Below, piece after piece: positions 6,975 through 7,332 of a stretch of DNA of 7,332 bases. A model generated the notes under the pieces. That model saw nothing but the letters and a program-made list of their open reading frames with translations, was not told where the DNA came from and searched no databases. Numbering within the stretch: the stretch's first letter is position 1; every line of letters starts with the position of its first letter. Source of the DNA: Desulfobacula sp. (lineage in GTDB: Bacteria; Desulfobacterota; Desulfobacteria; Desulfobacterales; Desulfobacteraceae). The DNA is taken from contig JAOZRF010000134.1 in the NCBI GenBank assembly GCA_029940245.1, positions 1 through 7,332 on the forward strand, written 5' to 3'. A program made the translations under genes and the position numbers.

Positions 6975-7016
6975 AAAAGAACAATAAAAAAAACTTTTTA
7001 TAGGAGGTAATTTTAA

Positions 7017-7332
7017 ATGGCAACAATTGAGTTTAGCGGAAAACCTTTCGAAATAGATGAAGATGGATTTCTTCTTGATTACAATACGTATTGTGAAGAA
7101 TGGGTTGAATATGTAAAAGGCCAGGAAGGTATTGAAGAACTTACTGACGAACACTGGGCTCTTGTAAAAGTTCTTCAGGATTATTATGAAAAAAATGGTA
7201 TCGCTCCAATGGTCAGAGTTCTTTCCAAACTTACAAAATTTAAACTAAAACATATTTATGAACTCTATCCTTCAGGTCCTGGAAAAGGTGCATGTAAAAT
7301 GGCTGGTCTTCCAAAACCAACCGGATGTGTTT
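7017..7332 (+). CDS. dsrC: DsrC/TusE-family sulfur-trafficking protein, complete except for the stop codon
   Basis: DsrC is the small cytoplasmic partner of dissimilatory sulfite reductase DsrAB; its two C-terminal cysteines carry sulfur as a trisulfide that is later reduced. ATG 7017 has a strong AGGAGG (7002-7007, 9-nt spacing). The N-terminus IEFSGKPFEIDEDGFL and the internal EEWVEYVKGQEGIEELTDEHW are family signatures. The C-terminal arm reads ACKMAGLPKPTGCV with C93 and C104, eleven residues apart as in functional DsrC with both redox cysteines. Codon 105 (GTT) ends at 7331 and the window ends on a T, so only the stop remains outside if the length is the usual 105 aa. Its place directly after a Flx-Hdr cluster suggests it may be the disulfide substrate or product of that complex; this is inference. 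Genomes of sulfate reducers often encode several DsrC-like proteins, so this may not be the only copy. Confidence 0.93.
   Translation, partial: MATIEFSGKPFEIDEDGFLLDYNTYCEEWVEYVKGQEGIEELTDEHWALVKVLQDYYEKNGIAPMVRVLSKLTKFKLKHIYELYPSGPGKGACKMAGLPKPTGCV

Noticed and set aside
7329..7332. DsrC truncated by the window
   Set aside because: The protein already reaches the conserved terminal GCV at codon 105, so only the stop codon is cut off.

Overview
The window is a single co-directional (+ strand) redox operon, AT-rich by eye, most like a sulfate-reducing member of the Desulfobacterota (Desulfobacteraceae, for example a Desulfobacula/Desulfobacter-type organism). The lineage is inferred from the combination of an oversized HdrA, MvhD, NADH-dehydrogenase-like Flx subunits and DsrC, and from the apparent use of selenocysteine. 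No marker gene fixes the genus.

Layout: the 3' end of hdrB (1-391, with an apparent 1-nt frameshift near position 86 and an odd lysine-rich tail); a large hdrA (440-3562, 1040 aa, read through an in-frame UGA at 617-619); mvhD/flxD (3576-3998, 140 aa, read through an in-frame UGA at 3774-3776); two iron-sulfur Flx-type subunits (4013-4960 and 4976-6028); the FAD/NAD(P)H/[2Fe-2S] subunit FlxA (6046-6891); and, after a 125-bp gap with a candidate promoter, dsrC (7017 to window end, lacking only its stop codon). Gaps between hdrA and flxA are only 13-17 nt, each with a Shine-Dalgarno sequence, so these genes are almost certainly cotranscribed. No gene-free stretch exceeds 300 bases.

The main point is that an ordinary annotation would break two genes here. 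Both UGA codons sit exactly where the families have a conserved cysteine (HdrA NDCxxC to NDCAMU; MvhD SGCHPG to SGUHPG). In both cases the conserved protein continues in the same frame, and a 6-bp stem with a G-containing apical loop begins 15-16 nt after the UGA, as expected for a bacterial SECIS element. Adjacent subunits of one electron-transfer complex therefore both appear to be selenoproteins.

Proposed working together (inference from known Flx-Hdr complexes): FlxA oxidises NADH, the two multi-cluster Fe-S subunits carry electrons to MvhD and then to the flavins of HdrA, where electrons may be bifurcated between a low-potential ferredoxin and a disulfide reduced at HdrB (HdrC is not in the window). 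The neighbouring dsrC makes the DsrC disulfide/trisulfide a plausible physiological substrate, which would link NADH and ferredoxin pools to sulfite reduction.
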